From NCBI GenBank assembly GCA_003151435.1, contig PLXP01000211.1, positions 1 through 60,066 on the forward strand: a DNA stretch of 60,066 nt, written 5' to 3'. How positions within the stretch are numbered: the first letter of the stretch is position 1; each line of letters begins with the position of its first letter. The position numbers and the translations under genes were made by a program. The stretch comes from Acidobacteriaceae bacterium. GTDB lineage: Bacteria; Acidobacteriota; Terriglobia; Terriglobales; Acidobacteriaceae. This document shows, piece by piece, positions 26,295 through 35,079 of the stretch. The notes under the pieces were generated by a model that worked only from the letters and a program-made list of their open reading frames with translations, did no database searches and was not told where the DNA came from.

Positions 26295-27119
26295 TTACTG
26301 GACCGCAGGACTCTCTTTTTGCGCAATATTGCCGGTCATGATCAGGCTGGGATGCACAAAACCGGAAATGTGATGGGGTTCAACAACAGGAACGCGTTCG
26401 GGCATCACGCAACTTAGAAATGTCGCCGTAACCATGCGCATATCCGATGAAGGTGTTGCATTGCACATATAACATGCGTCAAGGTGCGCCTTGACCGGTT
26501 TGATTTGCTCTGCATAGAAGCTGTCCAGCTTCTCCGCATCGATGTGGCGAAGGATCTCTTCCTCGCGGCGAAAGACGATTGTGGCCACCCCCGAAATACC
26601 GGGCCTGTAAGGCATGCTCCCCATCCCTGCATACTGGGGCAGCTTCGGTCGAGGACCGATCAGGCTCATGTCCCCGCGCAGGACGTTATAGAACTGCGGA
26701 AGTTCATCCAGCTTGAATTTCCGCAGCAACCGCCCTAGCGGAGTTACTCGCATGTCGCCATCTTTAGTAAGTCCGGAGCCTTTATGCTTTCTAGGATTGT
26801 CTGCCATGCTGCGGAATTTATAAATCCGAAAAAGTCCACCGAACAGCCCCACTCGTTCCTGGGCAAAAATCGCATTCCCTTTCGAGGTAAGCCGCACAGC
26901 TGCGGCGATCATGAGCATGGGCACGGCAGAGACAATCAGCACCACAAGTGCAACCGAGATATCCAGAATTCGCCTGCCGCGGGAGAGGCTCCAAACGCTC
27001 GCGGGAGGGCTTTTTACACACGCTTCAAATGAGACACAATGCGTGCGCTTGCATGGAGAAATTAAGGCGGATAAGTGATCCAGCTCACCTAATTGAGGGA
27101 CACCGGCATCTCGTTTCAA
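26295..27119 (-). CDS. Undecaprenyl-phosphate sugar phosphotransferase (priming sugar transferase, short form)
   Basis: About 274 residues. The bacterial sugar-transferase (PF02397-type) pattern is complete: a membrane helix LDISVALVVLIVSAVPMLMIAAAVRL, then GNAIFAQERVGLFGGLFRIYKFRSM and the catalytic stretch KFKLDELPQFYNVLRGDMSLIGPRPKLPQY, followed by YRPGISGVATIVFR. It lacks the five-helix N-terminal part of WbaP-type enzymes. It would start repeat-unit synthesis by moving a sugar-1-phosphate to undecaprenyl phosphate at the inner membrane. The start is uncertain: the track begins at a TTG without a ribosome binding site and the first 40 residues are not conserved-looking. A decayed paralogue lies at 48437. 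Confidence 0.88.
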   Translation of the reverse strand: MKRDAGVPQLGELDHLSALISPCKRTHCVSFEACVKSPPASVWSLSRGRRILDISVALVVLIVSAVPMLMIAAAVRLTSKGNAIFAQERVGLFGGLFRIYKFRSMADNPRKHKGSGLTKDGDMRVTPLGRLLRKFKLDELPQFYNVLRGDMSLIGPRPKLPQYAGMGSMPYRPGISGVATIVFRREEEILRHIDAEKLDSFYAEQIKPVKAHLDACYMCNATPSSDMRMVTATFLSCVMPERVPVVEPHHISGFVHPSLIMTGNIAQKESPAVQ

Positions 27120-27716
27120 GACAAGCAGCCTTTCTAAGGCTTCGGCTCGAGCTCTTATAGCGAATGCTATTTTGAGTAACTATAGATGGCTCGTCTGCGC
27201 GGAGTCAAGGTATCTGCCCCCGATTTCCAGACTGTTTTCTGGAATGATTCGCAGTTTCCGATTGCCACCCTCCGCGACCTGGACACAAGGGTTTTCTCTC
27301 GCCGGCGATGGATCGGTATGTTAGAAGCGTCTTAGGCAAATAGACACGCTGGACGACAAAAAGTCTCGGTCATCGGGTTCGAATGTTCACGGGGGTTCAC
27401 TTGGATGGCCGGCCCAGGCACTTCGCCGATGGATGCGCGATGATGGAGTCTCCGGCGCATCCTGATCAGTATGTGAACCCAAGGTTAACCCAGGGTAAGC
27501 CGCACATGATTAGTGGCTTGCATCCGGTTCTGCAAAACAATTCGGCCGCCGAGCCGCCCCATCCACTACGGCGGCACAATTCCGCAGACCGCCGCTCCAT
27601 AAAAAAATGAGTCAAGCTGCATGTTAGACTCGTGGAATATGAAAGCCCTGCAGTTCGGCGCGGGTAGCAAAGGAAGCGCTAGCTCAGCCCACTGTCGGCT
27701 TACTTTGCGCGCCCGA
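27120..27716. other. Divergent intergenic region between priming transferase and SLBB export gene
   Basis: About 600 bases that must contain promoters for both flanking genes. One 49-codon ORF (27186-27335 plus, MARLRGVKVSAPDFQ...) has plausible composition but only a weak ribosome binding site and no recognisable family. No RNA gene or clear promoter was identified. Confidence 0.45.
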
Positions 27717-30236
27717 ATGATCAAGACCTGTGTGTTTCTCTTGCTGATATCTTCGCCCCTGACTGCGTTGCACGCGCAACAGCCGTCCCAGGGCAGTAAC
27801 TCGAACTGTTTTGACCCTTTGCTGGCGGGTACGCCCCAGTGCGTAGACCAGAATTCGCAGCAGAATAATCCCATGCTGGCCCCGCGCACGCGCACCGCGC
27901 CCTCGGCAGAGGACGCTACGCAGCCTCGCAATCCAAACTTCTATTCGGACACGGAGAACCTTTCCCGGCAAGCTGCAACCCGCGCGCAGTCGCAGCCGGC
28001 GCCACTCGCGCCGGAGCCGCTGACCGAGTTTCAGAAGTTCGCCGCCTCCACCACCGGCCAGATATTGCCTGTCTTCGGGGCCTCGCTGTTCACTGGCGTG
28101 CCTTCTACCTTTTCGCCTCTGGACATGAGCCCGGTTCCACCCGATTTCGTCATTGGGCCAGGCGACGAGCTGCGCGTGCGGGCCTGGGGTCAGGTGAACT
28201 TTCAGACCAACCTCCGCGTTGATCGCTCAGGGGAGATTTTCCTTCCGGAGATCGGTCCCGTGCATGTCGCGGGCATGCCTTTTTCCGCCCTCGATGCTCA
28301 TCTGCGCAGTGCAATCGGGCGTGTCTACCGCAATTTCGACCTAACCGTGGACGTGGGGCAAATCCGGGCCATTCAAGTGTATGTGGCCGGACAAGCGCGG
28401 CGCCCCGGCGTTTATACGGTGAGTTCGCTCAGCACGCTGGTCGATGCGCTCTTCGCCAGCGGCGGACCGTCCTTGCAGGGCTCGCTGCGCCATATCCAAC
28501 TGCGTCGCGGCAGCACAGTTGTAGCTGACTTCGACCTCTACGATCTGCTCACCAGCGGCGACAAATCGAAAGACGTCCACCTTTTAGCCGGAGATGTGGT
28601 TTTCATTCCGCCGGTCGGTCCTCAGGTGGCAGTTACCGGCAGCGTGCGCAATCCAGCCATCTATGAGCTGCGAGAGAACGAGTCGCTCGCTGGCCTTTTG
28701 GCTGAAGCCGGCGGCGTTTCCGCTGTGGCAGCGGAAGCGCGAGTCTCGATCGAGCGCATTGAAGATCATCGCGATCGGCTCGCAATGGAAGTGGCCTATG
28801 ACCCGAACGGTCTGGCAACTCCACTTGCGAACGGCGACCTCGTGCGCGTTTTCTCCATCGTGCCTACCTACCGCAAGACGGTGATCCTTCGCGGGAATAC
28901 CGCCAATCAAGGCCGCTTCGCCTGGCACCCTGGCATGCGAGTGAGCGACTTGATTCCAGACAGGGACTCGCTCATTACCAGAAATTATTGGTGGAAACGC
29001 GCCCAACTCGGCCTGCCCGCTCCGGAGTTCGAGCCTACTGCGGGCTTCGCCGATATGCGTCAACCGGCTGAGAATCATGCGGTCGCGATTCGACCTTCGA
29101 CTCCCGAAGCAATCAGCATGGCGGATCAGCCGGGACTGCAACAGGATCAAGCACGACCGCAGGACAACTTGAGCGCTCAGCAGCGTGGGAGTAGCACGAC
29201 TCTCGCATCGCAGCAGGATCGTGTTTTGACTAGAAACCCTCGCCCGGAGCAGCGCACTGAAATTCGATTGGTGGCTCCCGAGATTGACTGGGACTATGCG
29301 GTCATCGAGCGCCAGGACCCCGATACCCTGAAGACCACCCTGATCTCCTTCGACCTGGGTAAACTCGTGCTGCAGCACGATGATGCTCAGAACCTTGAAC
29401 TGCAGGCTGGAGACGTGATCTCCATCTTCTCCGAGGCTGATATCGGCGTACCCATTGCACAGCAGACGAAATTGGTGCGGCTGGACGGTGAATTCGTGCA
29501 CGCCGGTTCATACACAGTCCAGCCAGGCGAAACCCTGCGCCACTTGGTTGATCGCGCCGGGGGATTGACGCCGAATGCCTATCTGTACGGCTCGGAATTC
29601 ACCCGCGAGTCGGTTCGCGCAACCCAGCAGGCCAGAATTGATGAATACGTGCGGACCATTGAGATGCAGACCCAGCGCGGCAACCTGGCACTCGCATCGT
29701 CGGGGGCGTCCTCGGCACAGGACTTGGCCAGCGGAGCAGCCGCACAGGGAAGCGAACGTGAGCTCATTGCGCGCCTGAGCCAAATCCGCGCCACGGGGCG
29801 TCTCGTACTGGAATTCAAGCCCGAAAGCCAGGGTCTGGGCGATTTTCCTGACATCACAATGGAGGATGGCGACCGCATTGTCGTCCCGCACGTTCCATCC
29901 AGCGTGAATGTGGTCGGCGCGGTGTACGACCAGAATTCCTTCCTCTATGCCCAGGAACGACGGGTCGGAATGTACTTGCGAAAGGCAGGCGGGCCGACCA
30001 GGGATGCAGACCGGAAGCATGCATTTATCATTCGGGCTGATGGAGAAGTTGTAAGCCGCGATGCGGAGAGAAGCGTCTGGGGAGACGCGTTCAATAATCT
30101 GCGCATCTATCCGGGCGATACCCTTGTGGTCCCGGAAAAGACTTTTAAGCCGTCTGCATTGCGCGGCGTCCTTGACTGGTCCCAGATGTTCTCGCAGTTC
30201 GCACTTGGCGCTGCGTCGATAAGCCTGCTTAGATAG
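27717..30236 (+). CDS. Polysaccharide export outer-membrane protein with Poly_export and multiple SLBB domains (Wza-like)
   Basis: An 839-residue protein from the ATG at 27717, which gives the signal peptide MIKTCVFLLLISSPLTALHAQ; track starts at 27621 and 27639 add about 30 polar residues. A Pro/Gln-rich linker precedes the Poly_export domain (PPDFVIGPGDELRVRAWGQVNFQTNLRVDRSGEIFLPEIG). Several SLBB-type repeats follow (VYVAGQARRPGVYTVSS, VTGSVRNPAIYELREN, VRLDGEFVHAGSYTVQPGETLRHLVDRAGG, VNVVGAVYDQNSFLY). It is much longer than E. coli Wza (about 380 residues), as in other multi-SLBB proteins. It would form the outer-membrane exit for the glycan made by the minus-strand cluster. Confidence 0.9.
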   Translation: MIKTCVFLLLISSPLTALHAQQPSQGSNSNCFDPLLAGTPQCVDQNSQQNNPMLAPRTRTAPSAEDATQPRNPNFYSDTENLSRQAATRAQSQPAPLAPEPLTEFQKFAASTTGQILPVFGASLFTGVPSTFSPLDMSPVPPDFVIGPGDELRVRAWGQVNFQTNLRVDRSGEIFLPEIGPVHVAGMPFSALDAHLRSAIGRVYRNFDLTVDVGQIRAIQVYVAGQARRPGVYTVSSLSTLVDALFASGGPSLQGSLRHIQLRRGSTVVADFDLYDLLTSGDKSKDVHLLAGDVVFIPPVGPQVAVTGSVRNPAIYELRENESLAGLLAEAGGVSAVAAEARVSIERIEDHRDRLAMEVAYDPNGLATPLANGDLVRVFSIVPTYRKTVILRGNTANQGRFAWHPGMRVSDLIPDRDSLITRNYWWKRAQLGLPAPEFEPTAGFADMRQPAENHAVAIRPSTPEAISMADQPGLQQDQARPQDNLSAQQRGSSTTLASQQDRVLTRNPRPEQRTEIRLVAPEIDWDYAVIERQDPDTLKTTLISFDLGKLVLQHDDAQNLELQAGDVISIFSEADIGVPIAQQTKLVRLDGEFVHAGSYTVQPGETLRHLVDRAGGLTPNAYLYGSEFTRESVRATQQARIDEYVRTIEMQTQRGNLALASSGASSAQDLASGAAAQGSERELIARLSQIRATGRLVLEFKPESQGLGDFPDITMEDGDRIVVPHVPSSVNVVGAVYDQNSFLYAQERRVGMYLRKAGGPTRDADRKHAFIIRADGEVVSRDAERSVWGDAFNNLRIYPGDTLVVPEKTFKPSALRGVLDWSQMFSQFALGAASISLLR

Positions 30237-30334
30237 GATGAGATGGAGATCTCTGCTTGTAGAATGCTGATACAGATAGACGCCAGTTCCGGAATTCCGA
30301 TGAGGATTGCGTTGCGCGCTCGCCGGTTCTTCTG

Positions 30335-31129
30335 TCACTTGGGGACTCCAGGCGTCTTTCCGGGCTTTCCCAAACAGCGATTGATGTACTCGACCAGGTC
30401 TCTTGTGTTCATATCGGGCCCCTCAACGTAGTTGAAGATTTGCACGCCCGGTCCCAGCGAAAGGGTGTGAATCAGGAACGCTGCCACGTTTCCGACGTAG
30501 GCCATGGACTTCAAGTTTTTCCCCGGTCCCACCATCAGAAAGCGGCCCGACGCGATCTGGTGCAGAAGGTTATAGGCGTTTCCCCTATTCCCTTCTCCGA
30601 AGACGACACTAGGCCGAACGATTACCAGTCTGCGGGACGGATCTTCGGCGGCCCAGGCGCGGTAGACACCCTCGGCTTCCAGTTTGGTTTTGCCGTAAGC
30701 ATTGAACGGGGCGAAGGAGCCGCTCTCGTCTACCGGACTAGGGTGGAATCCATAGACTGCGACGCTGCTGGTGAACACTATCTTCTGGATTCCGGCATTG
30801 CGGGCAGCGAGGCACACCTGCGAAGCACCTTGCACGTTGGTTTCGTGATAGCGAGAGAGCGGGCGGACATCGTCGCGGTGTTCGGCGGCGAGATTGACGA
30901 TGGCAGAAGCGCCGCGAGCCAATTCACTGAGGGATTCGTGCTGCCTTACATCGCAGTGCGTCCAGAGATTTGGGAAAGATTCGCTTGGCCGGAGGTCGCC
31001 AATCCGTAACGGAATATTTTTCTCGGTTAACAAAGCTGTGAGCCGCGTACCGATGAATCCGGAGCCGCCGAGAATCAGAATAGGCCCGAGAACTGAAACG
31101 CGGTCAGATAACAAGCGACTAACCGTCAT
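30335..31129 (-). CDS. NAD-dependent epimerase/dehydratase, C-terminally short
   Basis: A 264-residue SDR: the Rossmann motif LILGGSGFIGTRL, the catalytic Ser region VFTSSVAVYGFHP and the YxxxK in FNAYGKTKLEAE, then VIVRPSVVFGEGNRGN. It probably acts on a nucleotide sugar in the cytoplasm. The family usually runs to about 310-330 residues; here the frame stops after INRCLGKPGKTPGVPK, just where homologues normally continue through a further about 60 residues. No continuation is found in the other frames before the SLBB gene end at 30236. It may be a deletion derivative, active or not. It is the last gene of the minus-strand run, about 200 bases after the GT2 gene. Confidence 0.75.
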   Translation of the reverse strand: MTVSRLLSDRVSVLGPILILGGSGFIGTRLTALLTEKNIPLRIGDLRPSESFPNLWTHCDVRQHESLSELARGASAIVNLAAEHRDDVRPLSRYHETNVQGASQVCLAARNAGIQKIVFTSSVAVYGFHPSPVDESGSFAPFNAYGKTKLEAEGVYRAWAAEDPSRRLVIVRPSVVFGEGNRGNAYNLLHQIASGRFLMVGPGKNLKSMAYVGNVAAFLIHTLSLGPGVQIFNYVEGPDMNTRDLVEYINRCLGKPGKTPGVPK

Positions 31130-31340
31130 GGGCTAGTTATATCAGGCAATGTCTCAGTCAATGGTGGGTATCCATGCCGAATTGGAGCTGTCGTTCCAAA
31201 TCGCCGCCTTCTCGCACCGGTCCATCCAATCACCCTTAGGGCCTATACGACTCCGAGTCCACATGGGAACTCCTCTTGCTCGTATCGGAATCCAGGTTCG
31301 GTCAGGATAATCAACGGCAATGAGGGAATTCGATCCTCAC

Positions 31341-32156
31341 CTATCGCCCAAACTGCCGAAGAGTTTCGCGGTTCACTTTCGACCGTTCCGAATCGCAAAT
31401 CCAGCCCCACTTATTGAAATACTTTATCAGATTCCCCAGGTGGACCCGCAGAGCGCGCCTGTTCTTGTAGGATTCTCTCGCGTGATCATGCACAACCGTT
31501 GCCCCCGGGAAAAACACCGTACGATACTCTGCATTTATTCGTCGAGTGATGTCGATGTCTTCTGGATACATGAAGAACCGTTCATCAAATAACCCGACTC
31601 TGCGTAATGAGGAAGTTCTAAAAAGCATAAAGCAGCCGGAGAGATAGGGAACATCCATCACGCGGTTATATCCGGTAAACCGAAGCTCGAAACGTTCCAT
31701 TCTCTCCCGAAGCAAAGACCTCAACGGACCTCTCGTAAATCGCCTCAGGAAAAGATCGGCAGGGGTGGGAATAAGCTTGCATAAATACTGAAGGCTACCG
31801 TCCTCATAAACGACCCTTGGCATTAGTTGACCGATATTCACGTCCTGATGCATAAATCCTATCATTTTCTCCAGTTCCTCCGAAGCAAAATGGATATCGG
31901 GATTCAATACAAAATGGAACTCTGAGGATTCGAGCACCATTCGCAATGCAACATTATGACCGCCGCCGTATCCGGCATTTCTTTCGGCCTTCACATATGT
32001 AATGCGAGGATCATGGAGAATAGGATGATCGGTAGAGATGGGAGAGTTATCCACCACATAGAGGTGCGGAACCACCGAAGACCCTTTGATGCAATCCCAA
32101 AGGCGGCTCAACTGGTGTTCTGGGGTTTTGTATAGGACAACGGAGGCTGTAATCAT
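31341..32156 (-). CDS. Glycosyltransferase family 2 (rhamnosyl-type)
   Basis: A 271-residue GT2 protein of the WbbL-like group: TASVVLYKTPEHQL at the start, the nucleotide-binding VVDNSPIS, RNAGYGGGHNVALR, the DXD-type FVLNPDIHF, and YLSGCFMLFRTSSLRRVGLFDERFFMYPEDIDITRRI. AGGAG lies nine bases before the ATG. These cytoplasmic inverting transferases often add rhamnose or a related deoxysugar to a lipid-linked oligosaccharide. It belongs to the minus-strand glycan cluster; 258 bases without an evident gene separate it from the preceding GT4. Confidence 0.9.
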   Translation of the reverse strand: MITASVVLYKTPEHQLSRLWDCIKGSSVVPHLYVVDNSPISTDHPILHDPRITYVKAERNAGYGGGHNVALRMVLESSEFHFVLNPDIHFASEELEKMIGFMHQDVNIGQLMPRVVYEDGSLQYLCKLIPTPADLFLRRFTRGPLRSLLRERMERFELRFTGYNRVMDVPYLSGCFMLFRTSSLRRVGLFDERFFMYPEDIDITRRINAEYRTVFFPGATVVHDHARESYKNRRALRVHLGNLIKYFNKWGWICDSERSKVNRETLRQFGR

Positions 32157-32414
32157 GCTTGGTTTCTCCTAAGGTGTCAATCCACACCTGATAGCGTTTC
32201 CCGAGCCGCAATCAGCTAGAGAGCTTCCTTCGAAATTGGCAATATAGGACCATGTTTGGAACTGGTAACTCGAGAACAAACAACCACGCAGTTGTACATG
32301 ACACCGCTCCTTCCAGGCGTGTTAAAAACCGAGACATCGCCGACGCCATGATTACCGATAACCACTCATTCTGACAGTGATGAGAGCGCTGACTTGATAT
32401 GTTACCAGGGGATT

Positions 32415-33497
32415 TCACAGATATTTCTGAATCTCAGACCACAGCAGCGATGCGGTCTTTTGATTGGTAAACTGCGCAGCTCGCAGCCTCCCCATCGTAC
32501 GCAGTTCTTGTGCCAATTCAAAATTGTCCAGTAGAGAAGCAATTTTTCCCGCAATATCTTCCGGACTCGATGGGTCGCAGTAAAGAGCCGCATCGCCGCA
32601 CGACTCGAGTAGGGCAGAACTGCGCGCGACCAGGACCGGACACCCACACGTCATAGCCTCCACCGGTGGAATTCCGAAGCCCTCATAGAACGATGGATAC
32701 ACAAAAATGCTCGCATTTTCATATAAGGCGCGGAGCTCCCCGTCGGAGACATAACCCAACGACACAGCACGGCTGTCCAGCACGGCTGCCCCGTGTCCGA
32801 AAACTCGACTGTTCCTCCGGCCCGCAATGGCGAGCCTCAACTCGGGGCGGCCAAGAAGTTTCCAGGCGCGCGCCAGACCGTCGAAGTTTTTAATCGGGCT
32901 CTGTGAGCTTACACCGAGGATAAACTTTCCAGGTTTAAGGTCAAATCGCTTCAGGATGTCCGGACTAGGCGGGACCTTGAGGAGATGATCGCAGCCGGGC
33001 GGAATCACCATCAGCTTTTCCAGCGGAATAGAGAAGTACTTATGAAGTTCCTGCTTGGAAAAACGCGAGACGGTGAACAGGGTCGCACACGAACTGCCTA
33101 GGGACCTGTATACAGCCCCGTAATATGCTCTGAACATGGCGGAGTATTGCTGCGGAGTCGCTGCGACCCCCGCATCGTGAATGGTTACGATCTGGTGAGC
33201 CTTGAAGACCGGGGCCGCAGCGTAAGGGCTAAACAACACACCTCCTGCGCTCCGTAGAGGCAATTCCACTTGTTCCCAAAGTTTGCCGCCGGAAACGGAA
33301 GGAACAACGGTGATCCTTTTGAATGGAGAAAACTTCCTGTCGGTCTTTGGCACAATGAGCCGGATTGAATATTTTGAAGGATCGATCCGCCCACATTCCA
33401 AATCGTCATCCCACGCCTCTACAACGCCCGCCGCGTACCGCTGGACGCCCGTCGTCGGTTGCGAGAGATATTTGCCATTCACGAAGAGCTTCTTCAT
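32415..33497 (-). CDS. Glycosyltransferase family 4 (GT-B)
   Basis: A 360-residue protein; the ATG at 33497 (MKKLFVNGKYLSQPTTGVQRYA) matches the usual GT4 opening, whereas the track's TTG at 33533 does not. Typical GT-B features are TIHDAGVAATP, the linker LFTVSRFSKQEL, the donor-site PGKFILGVSSQSPIKNFDGL and the nucleotide-sugar motif FVYPSFYEGFGIPPVEAMTCGCPVLVA with its E-x7-E pair. It would be a retaining transferase acting on the lipid-linked repeat unit on the cytoplasmic face. The sugar cannot be assigned. Confidence 0.92.
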   Translation of the reverse strand: MKKLFVNGKYLSQPTTGVQRYAAGVVEAWDDDLECGRIDPSKYSIRLIVPKTDRKFSPFKRITVVPSVSGGKLWEQVELPLRSAGGVLFSPYAAAPVFKAHQIVTIHDAGVAATPQQYSAMFRAYYGAVYRSLGSSCATLFTVSRFSKQELHKYFSIPLEKLMVIPPGCDHLLKVPPSPDILKRFDLKPGKFILGVSSQSPIKNFDGLARAWKLLGRPELRLAIAGRRNSRVFGHGAAVLDSRAVSLGYVSDGELRALYENASIFVYPSFYEGFGIPPVEAMTCGCPVLVARSSALLESCGDAALYCDPSSPEDIAGKIASLLDNFELAQELRTMGRLRAAQFTNQKTASLLWSEIQKYL

Positions 33498-33591
33498 CTT
33501 CAAATCAATTCTAGCCTTTTGCAAAACCCTCAAGCACCTGCGGTTATTCTGGCGTTAGTGACTTCCAAAAAGCCAATACAATTAGCGTCAC

Positions 33592-34875
33592 TTACTGATT
33601 CCTGCCCATAGCCGGCCTTTGAGTCTGCTGAGCGGAAAGAAGCCAATGCAACCAGATCGCGACGGCAATGAATTCCAGTACGTTCCCAAGCAGCTTTATT
33701 GGAATTACGTACCCATCACGCATGGTGCGAAACATAAAACCAGCTGTGAAATAAATATATATGATCGTCCAGAGTGAACTTAGTCTAGACATTTTGTACA
33801 GCCAGTCAGCAACCATACCACAGAGTAAATAGTACAAAGGAAAACATACCCCAAAAGCAATAAGACCGTAGGCATAGCCGTTAAATGCTCCTAATGGTGA
33901 CAGAGATGTTAGATCGACGCTCGGGTGAAACAGGGTGTCCTTGTCGGGGATGAGGAAGCGTGGAATGTTAATCGTTATAAGAGACGAAAGAAAATCGAAG
34001 GCATGTCCCGTGAAACTTAGAATGCCCGGCATTGTCAGGGTGTTGATTAATGAAATCTGAGAAAACACACTCTCAAAGATTAGCGGGCTAAAGACCGACG
34101 CAGCCATTGCTTGCTGGGAATCTGACGAAGCATGAGATCGATGCAAGAACACGGAATAGCTGAGAATCAGCACAGCAAAAAACGCAGGAAGTCCGATAGC
34201 TATAATAGAGCGAAATCTAATTAATCTGCGCGTATACGCGTAGACGATACCAACAAAGCACCCAATGATGAAGAAAAACCGAGTCCCGTGCAAGAGATTT
34301 ATGCCATTTAATGCTAAAAGGAAAATAAACCAACGAACGTTATATTTGTCTGCTGAAAAGAGTGCAACAATAGACAAAACAACCAATAGTTCCGAACAAA
34401 TAATGGAGAAGGACCACATCGATCCGCTCATAAACTCCGCGCCGACGCCATAACTCGAGTACACGCCCAGTGGAATGATAAGTATCTTAGAAATGCAAAA
34501 AATAACGCAGAAGAGAATAACCAGGAGCTTACTCGCGGTATCAAAACGCACCTTACGTAGATTAGTGAGTGTATAGGATCTTTTCCCGATGGGCCGACCT
34601 AATAGCCTTCTCCAGTCGCTGCCAACTAGAAACGCGCATATACCTATAATATAGATAACAAAGATTTCACCTATTGTCTTCGGAGGTATGCTTAGCAAGT
34701 CTCCGACGTCAACCAGTCTAGGACCCAACATGAAACTGACAATTAAAGGTACGAAATAAAGTGCGTTGTAAATGAGGAACAGAACGACATGGGGGGGGAC
34801 AGAGCGTTGCTCCAGGTTGCGCTCGCTCTGCGAAAATACGCGACGTGATTTGGGTTTAGTCGACAAATATATCAC
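33592..34875 (-). CDS. O-antigen/EPS polymerase-like membrane protein (Wzy-type)
   Basis: A 427-residue polytopic protein with about ten to twelve hydrophobic helices (VVLFLIYNALYFVPLIVSFML, IFVIYIIGICAFLVG, LLVILFCVIFCISKILIIPL, FFFIIGCFVGIVYAY) and a loop between helices containing NIPRFLIPDKDTLFHPS, as in Wzy/oligosaccharide repeat polymerases. Sequence similarity in Wzy is always low, so the call rests on topology and position between glycosyltransferases. The GTG start at 34875 has GGGAG upstream. AT content is visibly higher than in the flanks, typical of polymerase genes. A ligase-type role is possible. Confidence 0.75.
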   Translation of the reverse strand: MIYLSTKPKSRRVFSQSERNLEQRSVPPHVVLFLIYNALYFVPLIVSFMLGPRLVDVGDLLSIPPKTIGEIFVIYIIGICAFLVGSDWRRLLGRPIGKRSYTLTNLRKVRFDTASKLLVILFCVIFCISKILIIPLGVYSSYGVGAEFMSGSMWSFSIICSELLVVLSIVALFSADKYNVRWFIFLLALNGINLLHGTRFFFIIGCFVGIVYAYTRRLIRFRSIIAIGLPAFFAVLILSYSVFLHRSHASSDSQQAMAASVFSPLIFESVFSQISLINTLTMPGILSFTGHAFDFLSSLITINIPRFLIPDKDTLFHPSVDLTSLSPLGAFNGYAYGLIAFGVCFPLYYLLCGMVADWLYKMSRLSSLWTIIYIYFTAGFMFRTMRDGYVIPIKLLGNVLEFIAVAIWLHWLLSAQQTQRPAMGRNQ

Positions 34876-35079
34876 GGCGATTCTCTCCCGTGCTGAGGTG
34901 TCTGCGCTTTGCCGGGAATCGCAGATACAGCAGGGCGCTTACTAAACCCGCAGGCAAGATCGAAACAAGATCGTAGCACAACAAAGGCATTTTCTATGCG
35001 GCCGTCGATCACCCAAATAGCGACACTGATGCAACGCGCTGCTGCGACGTTAGAAGCATCGAACGCGTGTGGATTCATT
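34876..35079. other. Short spacer in the glycan cluster
   Basis: About 200 bases. The only frame (34872-35099 minus, 75 codons) has no ribosome binding site, no motif and overlaps both neighbours, so it is not called. Confidence 0.4.

Noticed and set aside
27186-27335. 49-codon ORF MARLRGVKVSAPDFQ upstream of the SLBB gene
   Set aside because: Plausible composition but only a weak ribosome binding site and no family; recorded in the intergenic note, not called as a gene.
27500-27530. Sigma54-like GG...GC promoter before the SLBB gene
   Set aside because: The TGGC and TTGC-like elements do not have the required spacing.
32212-32418. 68-codon minus-strand ORF between GT4 and GT2
   Set aside because: Two frames look mildly protein-like but neither has a motif or start signal; a decayed glycan gene is possible but unsupported.
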